Source of the DNA: Rhynchopus sp. YZ270_cl-10
Taxonomy: Eukaryota; Euglenozoa; Diplonemea; Diplonemida; Diplonemidae
Reading direction: 5' to 3'
Assembly (NCBI GenBank): GCA_964035575.1
Contig: OZ037934.1
Coordinates: 124,001-188,000 of the forward strand
Length of the DNA: 64,000 bases
Part shown: positions 42,658 to 53,503 of the stretch, piece after piece
How positions within the stretch are numbered: the stretch's first letter is position 1
Layout of the letters: every line of letters starts with the position of its first letter
Made by a program: the position numbers and the translations under genes
Notes under the pieces: generated by a model
What the model was told of the DNA's origin: nothing
Databases searched by the model: none
Seen by the model: the letters and a program-made list of their open reading frames with translations, nothing else

Positions 42658-43755
42658 GGCTGCTGCGTCGTACGAGGGCACTAGGAATGTGCACAGCGAG
42701 ACTGCCTCTGAGCGTGGTGGCGGATCTGACTCTCGTGACGTGACGTTGGTGACTCTGCACCACAGGTACCTGCGTGCTGAGGGTGCGGCACGTGTATCTG
42801 CTGAGGCGGCACTGGTGGGTGAGATTGAGGCTGGTGTTTGGGGTTGCTGTTTGGGTTTGCTGTTTGGGTTGCTGTGTGGGGTTGCAGTTTGGGGTTTGGG
42901 TGGGTGAGATTAGCTGCTGAGGCGGCACTGGTGGGTGAGATTGAGGCTGGTGTTTGGGGTTGCTGTGTGGGGTTGCTGTTTGGGGTGCTACAGGAGCTGG
43001 CTGGGATGTGTACAAGGGCATCAAGATCGACTACTCTGGGAAGGATGTGAACAAGGCAAACTTCGAGGCGTAACGCCTCTGCCGCGCACGGCAAGAGGGT
43101 GCTCACCTCGGCCTCGAGAGACAAGGTCTTTGTCAACTTGTGGACCACGGTGGTGTGGGCCTGATCTGCTTCCCTGGATGCGCCGAGACACTGAGCGCAA
43201 CAGACCTGGTCAAGACACTGACAACAATGCACACAAAGCAGATGTACAGCGAGCTGGTCTACCTTGAGGCATGCGAGAGTGGGTCCATGTTCGAGACGCT
43301 TCCGACAAACCTGAACATCTACGCCGTCACAGCAGCCAACGCAAAGGAGAGCAGCTGGGGCACGTACTGCCCGCCTCAGGATGTTGTGAACGGCAAGCCA
43401 CTGAACTCCTGCCTGGGAGACCTCTTCAGCGTGGACTGGCTTGAGAACGCAGACACCACAGACCTGCAGGTGGAGACACTGGCAGTGCAGTTCGAGGCTG
43501 TGAAGAAGGCAGCCACAAAGTCACACGTCATGCAGTTCGGGAACATTAGCATGACGATTGAGGCTGCTGCGTCGTACGAGGGCACTAGGAATGTGCACAG
43601 CGAGACTGCCCGACGGATCTGACTCTCGTGACGTGATGTTGGTGACTCTGCACCACAGGTACCTGCGTGCTGAGGGTGCGGCACGTGTAGCTGCTGAGGC
43701 GGCACTGGTGGGTGAGATTGAGGCTGGTGTTTGGGGTTGCTGTTTGGGGGGGGGT
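42658..43755 (+). pseudogene. legumain-type (peptidase C13) gene, broken and partly duplicated
   Basis: 43004-43065 reads WDVYKGIKIDYSGKDVNKAN. 43085-43140 reads HGKRVLTSASRDKVFVN. 43141-43560 reads DHGGVGLICFPGCAETLSAT and YLEACESGSMFETLPTNLNI. This is the C13 catalytic region, with catalytic His in DHGG and Cys in EACESGS. The frame is broken at least twice: one base appears to be missing in aacttgtggaccac, where aacttcgtggac would restore the family pattern VNFVDHG, and again near 43067-43085. The 3' tail (aaaSYEGTRNVHSETA...YLRAEG) occurs twice, at 42658-42840 and 43563-43755, with a third partial copy at 42905-42955. The N-terminal part of the enzyme was not found. Confidence 0.75.
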
Positions 43756-44970
43756 CTCTTTAGGATAAAATATGGGGGGAAATTTGGTTAATAGCGCCGA
43801 AAAAACGACAGCGAGGTATGTGGTCATGAGGGCGAGGCTGGGGTAACACCCCCTGGCGTAGCAAAGCTACTTAAACAAATTTACAGTATGGGTTGCTGTT
43901 TGGGGTTTGCTGTGTGGGGTTACTGTTTGAGGTTGCTGTGTGGGTTTGCTGTTTGAGGTTTGCTGTTTGGGGTTGCTGTTTGGGGTTACTGTTTGAGGTT
44001 TGCTGTTTGGGGTTTGCTGTTTGGGGTTTGCTGTTTGAGGTTTGCTGTTTGGGGTTTGCTGTGTGGGGTTACTGTTTGAGGTTGCTGTGTGGGGTTTGCT
44101 GTTTGAGGTTTGCTGTTTGGGTTTGCTGTGTGGGGTTACTGTTTGAGGTTGCTGTGTGGGTTTGCTGTTTGAGGTTTGCTGTTTGGGGTTGCTTTGAGGT
44201 TTGCTGTTTGGGGTTTGCTGTTTGGGGTTTGCTGTTTGGGGTTGCTGTGTGGGGTTACTGTTTGGGGTTGCTTTGAGGTTTGCTGTTTGGGGTTTGCTGT
44301 GTGGGTTTGCTGTGTGGGGTTGCTGTTTGAGGTTTGCTGTTTGGGTTTGCTGTTTGGGGTTTGCTGTGTGGGGTTACTGTTTGAGGTTTGCTGTTTGGGG
44401 TTTGCTGTTTGGGTTTGCTGTGTGGGGTTACTGTTTGAGGTTGCTGTGTGGGTTTGCTGTTTGAGGTTTGCTGTTTGGGGTTGCTGTTTGGGGTTGCTGT
44501 GTGGGGTTACTGTTTGGGGTTGCTTTGAGGTTTGCTGTTTGGGGTTTGCTGTGTGGGTTTGCTGTGTGGGGTTGCTGTGTGGGGTTGCTGTTTGAGGTTT
44601 GCTGTTTGGGTTTGCTGTTTGGGGTTTGCTGTGTGGGGTTACTGTTTGAGGTTTGCTGTTTGGGGTTTGCTGTTTGGGGTTTGCTGTTTGGGTTTGCTGT
44701 TTGGGGTTGCTGTGTGGGGTTACTGTTTGGGGTTGCTGTGTGGGGTTGCTGTTTGAGGTTTGCTGTTTGGGTTTGCTGTTTGGGGTTTGCTGTGTGGGGT
44801 TACTGTTTGAGGTTTGCTGTTTGGGGTTTGCTGTTTGAGGTTTGCTGTTTGGGTTTGCTGTTTGGGGTTGCTGTGTGGGGTTACTGTTTGGGGTTGCTGT
44901 TTGAGGTTTGCTGTTTGGGGTTTGCTGTGTGGGTTTGCTGTTTGGGGTTGCTGTGTGGGGTTGCTGTTTG
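43756..44970. repeat. G/T-rich minisatellite (gtttggggtttgct)n
   Basis: From about 43886 to 44965 the sequence is an irregular array of gctgtttggggttt, gctgtgtggggtta and gctgtttgaggttt units. Single units already occur at 42635 and 42837 beside the peptidase tail, which suggests the array expanded from that 3' flank. G4-rich on the plus strand. The Cys/Leu/Phe/Val repeat readings are artefacts. Confidence 0.85.
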
Positions 44971-45163
44971 CCGCCTGTCTCTCTCGTGCTTCGTTATGTG
45001 TTGCATGCTCGGAGTGAAGAGAGATGTGGCACCACCGCTGCATGGGTCAAACAGACGGGGGGAGGAGGGGGGCAATAGGGGGTCCACGTAGAAGGAATTC
45101 CTTAAGGATTTGCTGTCCAAAACCCATTTTTTTTTTTGAAATTTAGGTGGAGAAATCCACTTA
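44971..45163. other. no gene seen
   Basis: Short unique spacer between the minisatellite and the MITE. Confidence 0.5.
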
Positions 45164-45584
45164 CAGTAGGACAAGAAACTTGGCGACCAAAAAAATTGGC
45201 GACCAAATAATATTGGCGGATTTTGGGGGTTTTCTTGTAATTGGCGACTTTTTTGGTCGCCAATATTAATTGGTAGGGTAGTGGTTCGTAGTCGCAGTGG
45301 TTGGGAAGTGGTTTTTTTCGCAATTTTGGTAAAGTTTGTGTGCCTCACCATGTGTATTTTTGGGTGGTTGCGTGAGTGCGTGGCGCGGAGCTAATATTCG
45401 ACTTTCTTGAAAGATACGCTGCACCTGGTGCACTGAAGGGGCACATTTTTTGTACTTGTGCTTTTTGTACCAATAAGAACCGCTTTCCCACCAAATAACT
45501 TGGCGACCAAAAAATATTGGCGGATTTTGGGGGTTTTCTTGCAATTGGCGACTTTTTTGGTCGCCAATATTACTTGTCCTACTG
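45164..45584. mobile_element. TA-target MITE with CAGTAGGACAAG ends
   Basis: Ends CAGTAGGACAAG / CTTGTCCTACTG between TA dinucleotides (45162-45163, 45585-45586). Inverted aacttggcgaccaaa / tttggtcgccaat blocks follow. Two copies of a tattggcggattttggggg block (45210-45272, 45510-45572) sit inside. Size, ends and TA target suggest a Tc1/mariner or pogo-type non-autonomous element. Confidence 0.75.
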
Positions 45585-45686
45585 TAGGTGGGCGTGCCGC
45601 AAATCGCCCTGGAGATCACCATCATATCCCATTAAACCACCTGACAACCTGTGCAGAGACTTTCCTGATTAAGAAATAGTTATATA

Positions 45687-45827
45687 CTCCAGGGAGAAAT
45701 TGAAGCTTTTTTCCCCCGAGGGGGGTGCAACTCCCAAGGATTTGTATTTCCGAGCCGAAGGCGAGGGAAATACGAATCAGAGGGAGTTGCACCCCCAAGG
45801 GGAAAAATCTTCAATTTCTCCCAGGAG
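45687..45827. mobile_element. foldback MITE
   Basis: ctcc(a)gggagaaattgaag at the left and cttcaatttctccc(a)ggag at the right pair. ggtgcaactccc/gggagttgcacc and tatttccgagccgaaggcga / gggaaata extend the arms almost to the centre, so the 140 bp could form one long hairpin. No coding content. Confidence 0.7.
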
Positions 45828-46049
45828 TTTGTAATTTTATTGCCTCCAAATAGTGCCGAAAGCCAAAATTTTAGGGTTTTGACCCACATCTATTGGTGGG
45901 TGCTTTAGCCGTACAATAAGGAATGAAGCCGAAAACTAGGAGAGGAGGGTCTTTTTGTATGTCTGAATACTTTTGTTTGTGGTGTTCGACTTCAATAGTT
46001 AGAGCCCAAAGCAAGGATTGTCAAACTACTGTCGTACGGTCCCACTCCA
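45828..46049. other. no gene seen
   Basis: Unique spacer between the foldback MITE and the retroelement. Confidence 0.4.
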
Positions 46050-47576
46050 AAGGTGAATCACCAAAAGGTGTCTAGTACGATGCTTCCAGACCAGCGGGTG
46101 AGATTAAAACCTCCTGTCTGAATACTGGCCGTTCTCGATAAAGCAAGAACTAAGATCAAGAATAGCGTACAAAGAGACCTCGCCGGACGGCAAGAAAACA
46201 AGAAAAATTCTAAAAATGGAGCAAAACTTGGAATATGGCTTAGAGCCCAAAAAAGGAACGTCAGAAAATCAAAGCCAGCAGAGCTTTGGCAGCCGTTGTT
46301 CCATTCCAAGGTGGTCCACTGACACTGCGGGTTTCTTGTCTGGCGCCGACAGTCCCCGGGTGCACGCATCGGCTCTCTGGGTAGTTGTATGTACCCAGAC
46401 CGGGCAGAGCACAAGTCCGTTCGCATCCGCCACCCCAAAGAGGTATTCAAGCAATTCGTTGGCCACGAAATTGCTGCTGTCCTCTTTCAATGCACGCGAC
46501 AACTGCCGAGTCGATGTGCAAGATGAAACGGCATGGGGTAACCTTCGTGTGGTTAACCGCGAGAAGGACCAGGCTGATTGCTGCGAGCAGTTCCTTCACA
46601 AAAATGTGCACGTCTCCTGCAGGAAACTTCCCCTGGCACACCATTTCTGTGTCGCCCTCAATAACCGCTGCCCATTCCCCCGATGACGCATTGGACCATC
46701 CCGCGATCGTGTTGGTGGGTTCTTCAAAGGTCCAGGTATTGGTCCGTATCACAGCGCGTTGTTTGGACAGTTCAAGTCTCACCATTGTGGGGATCTCCAC
46801 TAGGTAGTCCCACTCAGCTTTAGTCTCGATTTGTTTCGCCACTTCGCTGATGAGGAGGAGGGTACGGCGCAGTGTGCATAGTCGGCCTTTGCAACAGAGC
46901 ATCTGCCACACCACACCCCCAAACACACGGTATAGTTCTCTCACAGTGCAGACACCCGACAAAACGACATCCCATCGTGCCGGCGCACTCGATTTGTCCA
47001 CCCACTTCGGGTCCATGCGGTTTTTGGGTTTGGCGGTCACGTCGAATTCCATTCCCAGTGCCTTGAAGTGCTGCAAAGGTACTCCGTGATCCTCCTCGTC
47101 GTTCAGCTCGACCCCCACAATGCTGCACCGTTCCCGAAACCTGCGGTAACGGTTCATGCACTGTTCCTTGGTTTGGCCCACTGAGAAGATATTATCAATC
47201 CACACCGCGCCGTCGGACTGGGGCAGGAGAACGAATTTCGCACAAAGGAATTTGTTAATTACCTCACGTATGTGAGGGATCTTTGCAGGTGGTGGTGGCG
47301 GGCACAACTGGTTCAACTTCCGGCAGTTGAGGATAAAACGGCCTCTCTCATTCCCTTTTTTGACACAGAGACAGGGGTGTGAGATTTGGGGTGGTGTTGA
47401 AGATAGGCGAACGGCCTTGTATTTGAGCAAATCCTTGATGTACGGTTGCATGTTCCGAGAAATACTCTTGGGGTAAGGACATTCTGGTACCCCCAAGTGT
47501 GACTTTTGGACAATTCAGACCCACAAGGTTTACGATAAAGACAGTTCAAACCGACATGATTTACGATAAAGACACT

Positions 47577-47710
47577 TCAAACCCACAAGGTTCGCACTTT
47601 GGACAGTTCAGACCTTGTGGTCCTGAACTGTCCAAAATGCAAACCTTGTGCGTGTTTTCTCCTTCTAAGGTGCTTGCTCTCCATACCTAGACCCTCGAAT
47701 TTTTTTTCGC
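47577..47710. repeat. internal direct repeat of the retroelement, copy 1
   Basis: Shares ttgtggtcctgaactgtcca, aaatgcaaaccttgtgcgtg and ttgctctccatacctagacc with 49910-50060. Contains an inverted pair ggacagttcag...ctgaactgtcc. Separates the recombinase and reverse transcriptase regions. Confidence 0.8.
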
Positions 47711-49909
47711 AGGGCTGGATTCTTGTTGATATCGGCAACGGAAACGCCCAGCAACGTCGTGAACACTGCTGGATCGGTGATAACCCGTAGTGCGCCTTCC
47801 AAAGTGTTGTGCTCGTCCAAAGCAACCAGGTGGCCCAGGTTCATTCGATTTGTGGAGATGGGGTCCAACGGTATGTACTCCGTCGTACGCTGTGCCCTCA
47901 TGATGGAGGAGTCGGAGTAACCCGGAAAGATGAACGGCCCGTCCTGGTGTTTGTCCTGCATTGACGTAGGGTCGTACTTCCCCCCAGGGTGCCACCTCCC
48001 CCCTCCGTTCAACCTCACTGGATCGCCGTGGCAGGTCCCTTGCTATTCTATGCGAGGAGCTTCCTCCGACGATCATCAACAGTTGTGGTATGTAGTGCAA
48101 AAGGGCCTTTGAGGACTCGTGACGGCTGATCGCGCATATCTGTTCCAACTTAAAAGAGTGTCCCCGCCGTGCCAGCTCCTGCAGTGTCCCCCTCCGCACG
48201 GAGTGACCCGTGAGGTTCATATCTACTGATTGCAGACACTTGAACCAAAGGAAACGGGAAACGTGGAATACGGTGTCGTCCGGGAGAGCCTTGCCAGGGT
48301 GTCGCGCAAAGCCCCTTTTGCCCAGTCGGGTAGATACACCAGCGTGGTGGTGCCGCGCACAAAAGGATCGAATTTTGTCCCACTCCAATCCACCGCTACG
48401 CTCCCGTCGGGGATCCAGGTGAAGCGTTTCGCCCGTAGTACCTTCAGGTCCGCAAATCTCGCTGCCCCGCACCACGCCAGCGTGAATCCCAGTTTTAGTT
48501 CCGTGGTGTTCGCCCTCTCCACTACCTGTTGAAGCTGCTGTGGAAGCAGCGGTGGAGCTTGTTTGCTGGGGCGGAGGGCGCCGTTCTTGAGAAGGGATCG
48601 TTCGAAGTCGTGGATGATGTGGGCAGGGGCCAGAGCAATGTCGTGGCGAGTGGCCCACCCCCAAATGTTTTGAACTGGTACGCAGACGACTCGATCAGGT
48701 CCTCCCGCTCCAGCAGTTGCGTCAGCCACAGGATAGCTGCTGTAGCCCAGAACCTCCCTCGACCGCCCGCCCCACAGAGTCCGGAATTCCATAAGGCGCC
48801 GGACAACAGACTCCACGGCGCCGATGTCGCCAGTGCGGCCGCAAGTCGCCTCCGCGTTCCCAGGACGAGTCCCTCCATCTCGCTGACGTCCAGCGTCGAG
48901 ACCTTTCGGGGTCGGCCCCGGCCACTGCGCTTCCGCGGCGGTCGTCTCAGGGCCAGCGTCGTGATGTTTTGGGACGTGGGGTTGAGTGAGGAGTTTTTTG
49001 GTATAAGATGATGGAGTGGGTGAGGGAGAAGAGAGGAAGCTTTTTGAAAGGGAGGAAGATCTATAGACTGCAAGTGCGGCGGAATTACCGACGGTTCCCC
49101 CCCCCCCCGGCGGAATTTCTTTGATCCTCCCGACTTCTCTACCTTCGCCCCTCCTTTGTCTCCTTTTTCCTTTTTCCCCGTGGCATTTGCGCTGGCCTTG
49201 TTGGCGGCCCGGACTGCGGATCGAGCAAATCCCGGTGTCCGGTTCACCCCGAGGAGTTCGCGGGTCAACACCCCGGCGGCGACGTGGTCCCCGTCCCCGA
49301 GGCGCTGCACGATGAGGAGACGACTCACCAGCACCTTCCCGAGACGTGCCAGGACACGGTCCGCCGCCTCCACCGTGTCGAAGGCGCCCGTGTGGAGGAG
49401 AGGAGGTCGAGGCACTCCAGGAGCACCCCCGTCTCGTGCCCGACGGAGCGCTCGCGGCGCGTCTGGCTGAACTCCAGGTGGAGTGCCTGCGTCAGCATAG
49501 CGCGTTGAGTGGTCCGGCTGGCCCACATCTCCGGTTCAGGTGTACAGCACCTTCGGAGTCGGAGTCGCTGCTGGCGTCCTCCTCCATCTGCTCGGAACCC
49601 TTTCCCGCCCCAGCAGTGTTTCCAGACGTCCCACTCGGTGGACCTGCGCGTTGCAGTTCCTTTCCAGCCGAGTTTACATGCGAGGGCGTGGGTGTTTCCT
49701 TCACCGTCTGCGGAAGATCCGCGTTCGGAAGTATTGTACCCCGTGTCCTGCACCTGCGGGGCTGGCAGTACTGCCAAGCGCTCGTCAAGCACGTGAGTGA
49801 TCAGGTTGATCAACTCACGGGAGGCCTCCTGCTTCGGGGGAGTCGCTGGGCCAACGGTCTCAGTCTTGATCCAGATCTGGGGCCTTTTCGTAAGTGAACT
49901 TTTGGACAG

Positions 49910-50060
49910 TGGAGATTGATGGTGGACACTTCAGACCCACAAGGTTTGCACTTACAGTTAGACCTTGTGGTCCTGAACTGTCCAAAATGCAAACCTTGTG
50001 CGTGTTTTCTCCTTCTAAGGTGCTTGCTCTCCATACCTAGACCCTCGATTTTTTTTTTGT
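49910..50060. repeat. internal direct repeat of the retroelement, copy 2
   Basis: Second copy of the 47577-47710 repeat, at the 5' (right) side of the minus-strand element. Ends in a T run as does copy 1. Confidence 0.8.
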
Positions 50061-50083
50061 GCCCCCATTTTTGCCCCCATACA

Positions 50084-50348
50084 TCATACTTGGACCGCCC
50101 GAAATGCACCTAAAGGTGGAAAACATGCGGAAGAGACTGTCGACCTCCTCAAAGCGCTTCCAAAGAGTGTGCTCAAGTATGCAGATGCTGCCTGGTTGAA
50201 GACCCTCCGCTCTAGAGTTTCCTCCACTTTGGCTGCTTCGTTAGAGGTGCAGGACACACCAGATAGCGATGCTGATGAGAGCACCATGCCTGACACAATA
50301 AAACCCAAACGGAAAGTGCGAAGAGTCATCAGAGTGCCGAAGGAATAG
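50084..50348 (+). CDS. 3' exon-like ORF, basic acidic tail, unknown
   Basis: The frame ARNAPKGGKHAEETVDLLKA, then LPKSVLKYADAAWLKTLRSR, ends KRKVRRVIRVPKE and TAG (50346-50348). About 85 residues, helical then acidic (DTPDSDADES), with a basic terminus that could be a nuclear signal. It lies directly beside the retroelement, which may have inserted into its gene or intron. No family recognised. Confidence 0.4.
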
Positions 50349-51289
50349 AAAATTGAAGCTTTGAGCCCATATTGCTGTCGACATACGCTGGCCCGAGGGG
50401 CTCTCTCTCCATCAGTAGGGTAAAACCAACCTGTCTCACGACGCTACCTTACTAAGATGAATGCTGCAACGATTGCAGGCTCTCCGCTAGGATTTCCGAT
50501 TTTGAAAATGTTCTGCTGATGGTCCACGTTGGTGTACATGCTTGCGCCGCAGGCGCACGGTACGCAACTTTTTTTTTTCCAACGCCCGATTTTGACTTTT
50601 TTGGGACGTTTGAGCACTCACCTCTCCATATCTTCTTCTCCTGAGCTTTTTTGACAAGTAGAACGGGTCTGAACCACTCAGATACCTTCTTAGTCTCCCG
50701 CCTTTTTTTAGTACACCCTTTTTTTCAACAACCTTCCTTCACCCCCCCCTGTAAGGGTAACCGTAGGTGAAGTAAGGTATAGCATTGAAATCGATGTGTG
50801 ATCGACGGCAGTTAGTCGTCTGTGTTCCTTGCGCACTCCTCCTCCGGCGACGATGAGTGGGAGGCTGTGGACGACAACGAGCTGGAACACGCCGACCATC
50901 CATCGAGCAAATGGTGCTGGACGAAGAGGGGTCTGAGGATGACAGCCCCCGTTCTTGAACGTTTCAAATGCAGGCGTCCCAGTGGTTCTGGCAGCGTTTT
51001 CGCATACCTGCAGAAGAGCAGAGTGTAGATTATTTGTGTTCAGGAGTGGGTTACCCCATAACCACAACACACCCCGTTTTTTTTCTGATAGCAATTACTT
51101 GTTTTTTTTTTTTTTGTGGTAATAGTTGTGACTGCAAGAGAGAGACGCACCCATCTTGCGAGCTTTCCCATATCCCCCTTCCCTTGGATAAGAGGCCCGA
51201 TACCCCCTTCTGAGGTGTGCTGTATCACTTCCGACGCTTTTGTTCAAAATGCGCCGTTTCTCGACCAACCTTCCATTTCGGGTTTCGGG
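50349..51289. other. no gene seen; inverted copy of the 10-kb repeat
   Basis: 50520-50695 is the opposite-orientation copy of 10005-10150 (gcgccgcaggcgcacggtac, cgtttgagcactcacctctc, gaacgggtctgaaccactca). 50840-51030 has a weak open frame (FLAHSSSGDDEWEAVDDNEL) after a possible acceptor, not supported further. 51126-51160 is a degraded hairpin-family copy. Confidence 0.5.
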
Positions 51290-51440
51290 TTTGCGGAACA
51301 CTTTTTGCGGTTCTGGGGGGACGAACCGCGCGCTGCAGAAGCCAATCCTTGTCAAAACAGGTTGAGGTGTTGTACGTTTCACCACCAACTCCCTCTCTCT
51401 CCCATGGGGTTTATCGTGTGAGTGTTTCTATTGGGTTTCT
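51290..51440 (+). repeat. dispersed repeat R2, copy 4
   Basis: tgcggttctggggggacgaa-ccgcgcgctgcagaag, caggttgaggtgttgtacgt, ctctcccatggggtttatcg. More diverged than copies 1-3 and 32 kb away from them. Confidence 0.75.
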
Positions 51441-51797
51441 AGGTCATATTTATCACTAAAGTGCTTAGTTGAGAGTCTGAATGGAAGATACACTGCAACC
51501 AAACAGATTTATCAAAGAAATGATGGGGAGTGTGTGTGAGTGTGGAACAGGGTGGAACGTGCCCAGCCATAGGGTGCTTTCGTGCATTTCTGGCACCTCG
51601 GCTTGCCGTGGTCGCAGCATGAGAGTACCTTAAGGTCTAGTCAGGGGGACGACTAGTAGCACGACTAGCCGTAATGACTAGTGTTTTACGACTAGTGTAC
51701 TGGTAGTGCTACAGGTATATTCCAAGTGAAAGCACAGTACAAAGGCTTCTTGTGAAGTCCCTGCAGACAGATTGTGGACAAAAACAAAATTATTTAC

Positions 51798-52036
51798 CGA
51801 CCCTCCCCCGTGAAATTGTCCCCCCTGGGGGAAAAAGTGAGGGGGGGACAATGTCACGTACGGCAAAAAGGGGTGACAATTTCTCGTACTGTAGGGGGGT
51901 GGCCGTTTTGTGGTGAAGAAGGGAGAGCAAAGGTTGTCCCCGCGACTCCCTTGAAATTGTCCCCCCCTGCCTTGAAATTGTCCGTCGGGGCAAAATACCG
52001 GTTTTTGGGGGGGGACAATTTCACGGGGGAGGGTCG
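51798..52036. mobile_element. TA MITE with CCGACCCTCCCCCG ends
   Basis: Left CCGACCCTCCCCCGTGAAAT and right ATTTCACGGGGGAGGGTCGG are perfect inverted repeats between TA and TA. The inside has further gacaatttcacg/cttgaaattgtcc copies. Related gaccctcccc and gagggtcgatattgacaggt sequences lie at 52265 and 53124. Confidence 0.8.
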
Positions 52037-52474
52037 GTACAAAACTTATACAAACTGGGGGTTTGATACTAATACTTTACTGGTGTGATTCCCCAACCGA
52101 TTCTCCGTGGTTCTTCCGTAGGTGCTCCGGTAAGGGGGTATACTCTTTTTTTTTTGTTGTTTTCGGTTTTCGCCACCCGGGGCTTCGAGACCTGGCAACC
52201 GCACACGTACCCTCAGGTTGTGTACGAGTGATTTTGCTGACCAAAACATAAAAGTAACGATGGTGCTCCGGGGAGGGTCGATATTGACAGGTCGCTGCCA
52301 TAAGGGGGATCATTTTTTAACGGCCCTAAGCGATTTTTTGGTACTGGGCAGCTTTCGGCGCTGATTTCTGGTGAGACCTAAAAAATCCTCAAAAATCGTC
52401 GTGAAATTTATGGGGGTTCTGGTTTCACCGTCGTGTATTTGGGTGCCCCCCAAAGGGTCCGTTGCACCACAACG

Positions 52475-52584
52475 ACTAGTTACATGACAAGACTAAGCAA
52501 TGACAAGACCCCTGTCAAATGGCAAGGCCTAACGCCACTCATTACAGGGGTCTTGTCGTTAGTTAGTCTTATCGTGTAACTGGT
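52475..52584. repeat. foldback repeat
   Basis: actagttacatgacaagact...caatgacaagacccctgt pairs with acaggggtcttgtcgttag...agtcttatcgtgtaactggt. About 40-bp arms with mismatches. Confidence 0.65.
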
Positions 52585-52840
52585 CATGTGCCTTGTCACA
52601 TGACTAGTCATAGGTGGTAACTAGGATGTGGTGGTCTATGGGCAATCGCGCACACTCACGGTTTTTGGCAATTGCTGGGGGGTGGGGGGACAATGGGATA
52701 TACTCCGCACATGGATACCCACACATAATACACGGTTACCCAGACATCTGTCACGCAATTACTGATTCACTTCACACAGGTCGGGCAGGCGCTGCCTGCC
52801 CATCCTCTTTTTCCTGTCTGCTATCGATTCCAGGTTCACA

Positions 52841-53074
52841 ATGTTCAGACGTTTAGTCAAAATGCTTTGGGTGATGACTCCTTTTGGGATACACAAAACC
52901 ACACAAAGCGCGATCAACGTGTCGAAATCAGCAGCGTCACACAGCCCTGAGCCCCTCGAAGCTGGGGGTGATTTCTACTTTGCCGCTTCACGGCTGGTCT
53001 GTGAACACATTCACATACCAGCTGTGAAGCGGCAAAGAGTCGTTCAAGCAAGGGATGCACAAGATAGAACGTAA
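52841..53074 (+). CDS. small ORF inside element L, unknown
   Basis: 77 codons from ATG 52841 (MFRRLVKMLWVMTPFGIHKT) to TAA, ending KRQRVVQARDAQDRT. It spans a perfect-looking hairpin (52979-53038) whose arms encode DFYFAASRL and IPAVKRQ. Possibly a mitochondrial-targeted or meaningless frame; no family seen. Confidence 0.25.
   Translation: MFRRLVKMLWVMTPFGIHKTTQSAINVSKSAASHSPEPLEAGGDFYFAASRLVCEHIHIPAVKRQRVVQARDAQDRT
52979..53038. other. 20-bp-arm palindrome
   Basis: ctttgccgcttcacggctgg t...accagctgtgaagcggcaaag: arms match except one base, loop about 18 bp. Could be an RNA structure or a recombinase/transposase site. Confidence 0.7.
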
Positions 53075-53279
53075 TGTGGTGGACCTGTGTACCTGAAAAA
53101 ATGGCAAAGTACTATTAAAAAATGACCCTCCCCGATATTGACAGGTCGTTGACTGATTTCCCATAGCACCAAACGACCAACAAATAAAAGCTACTTTCTA
53201 GGGTTGAGGATGGCCTCCGTCCATACCGATTAAGTACAAAGCCTTCGGGCGACATTGTGTACAGATCCTACCTCGGTAG

Positions 53280-53503
53280 GTGATTGTCGATACAACAAAA
53301 AACAAAATGATTTCCTAAAGCAAACTGACGGTGTTGACTTGGCTGTGCAGCAACAAGTCAGGACAGTGGCACGTGGGCACTACACCGCAACCCGGAGGAA
53401 AGGGAATGTGATGCACCACCACCTGCACGCGGGTGCCACAAACATCCAGAGTGGGAAAGCCTCCAAGGTGGTCATGGAATATTTTGTTGCGTATTACACA
53501 TAG
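53280..53503 (+). CDS. coding-like frame inside element L
   Basis: The frame ending TAG at 53501-53503 contains QTDGVDLAVQQQVRTVARGH, YTATRRKGNVMHHHLHAGAT and GKASKVVMEYFVAYYT. No ATG is obvious near its start, so it would be an internal or terminal exon. Function not recognised. Confidence 0.3.

Larger units (their letters stand above)
46050..50095 (-). mobile_element. DIRS/VIPER-like tyrosine-recombinase retroelement (fossil)
   Basis: Minus-strand order: a gag-like basic, proline-rich region (about 49880-49000); a tyrosine recombinase region (about 48816-47690) with HSVRRGTLQELARRGH and ISRHESSKALLHYIP; then a reverse transcriptase and RNase H region (about 47496-46270). Recombinase before reverse transcriptase is the order described for VIPER elements of trypanosomes, rather than that of DIRS1 or Ngaro. 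Direct repeats of the split type lie at 47577-47710 and 49910-50060. It is broken, with several interruptions, and is probably moderately old. Outer limits are approximate. Confidence 0.75.

Noticed and set aside
42681-43232. Minus-strand frames over the legumain relic
   Set aside because: The plus strand shows C13 catalytic motifs; the antisense readings are rich in Pro/Gln/Thr repeats from the tttgggg units.
43886-44965. G/T-rich array as a possible telomere tract
   Set aside because: Units are irregular, 14-15 bp, internal to the sequence, and similar units occur singly at the adjacent gene tail; this is a minisatellite.
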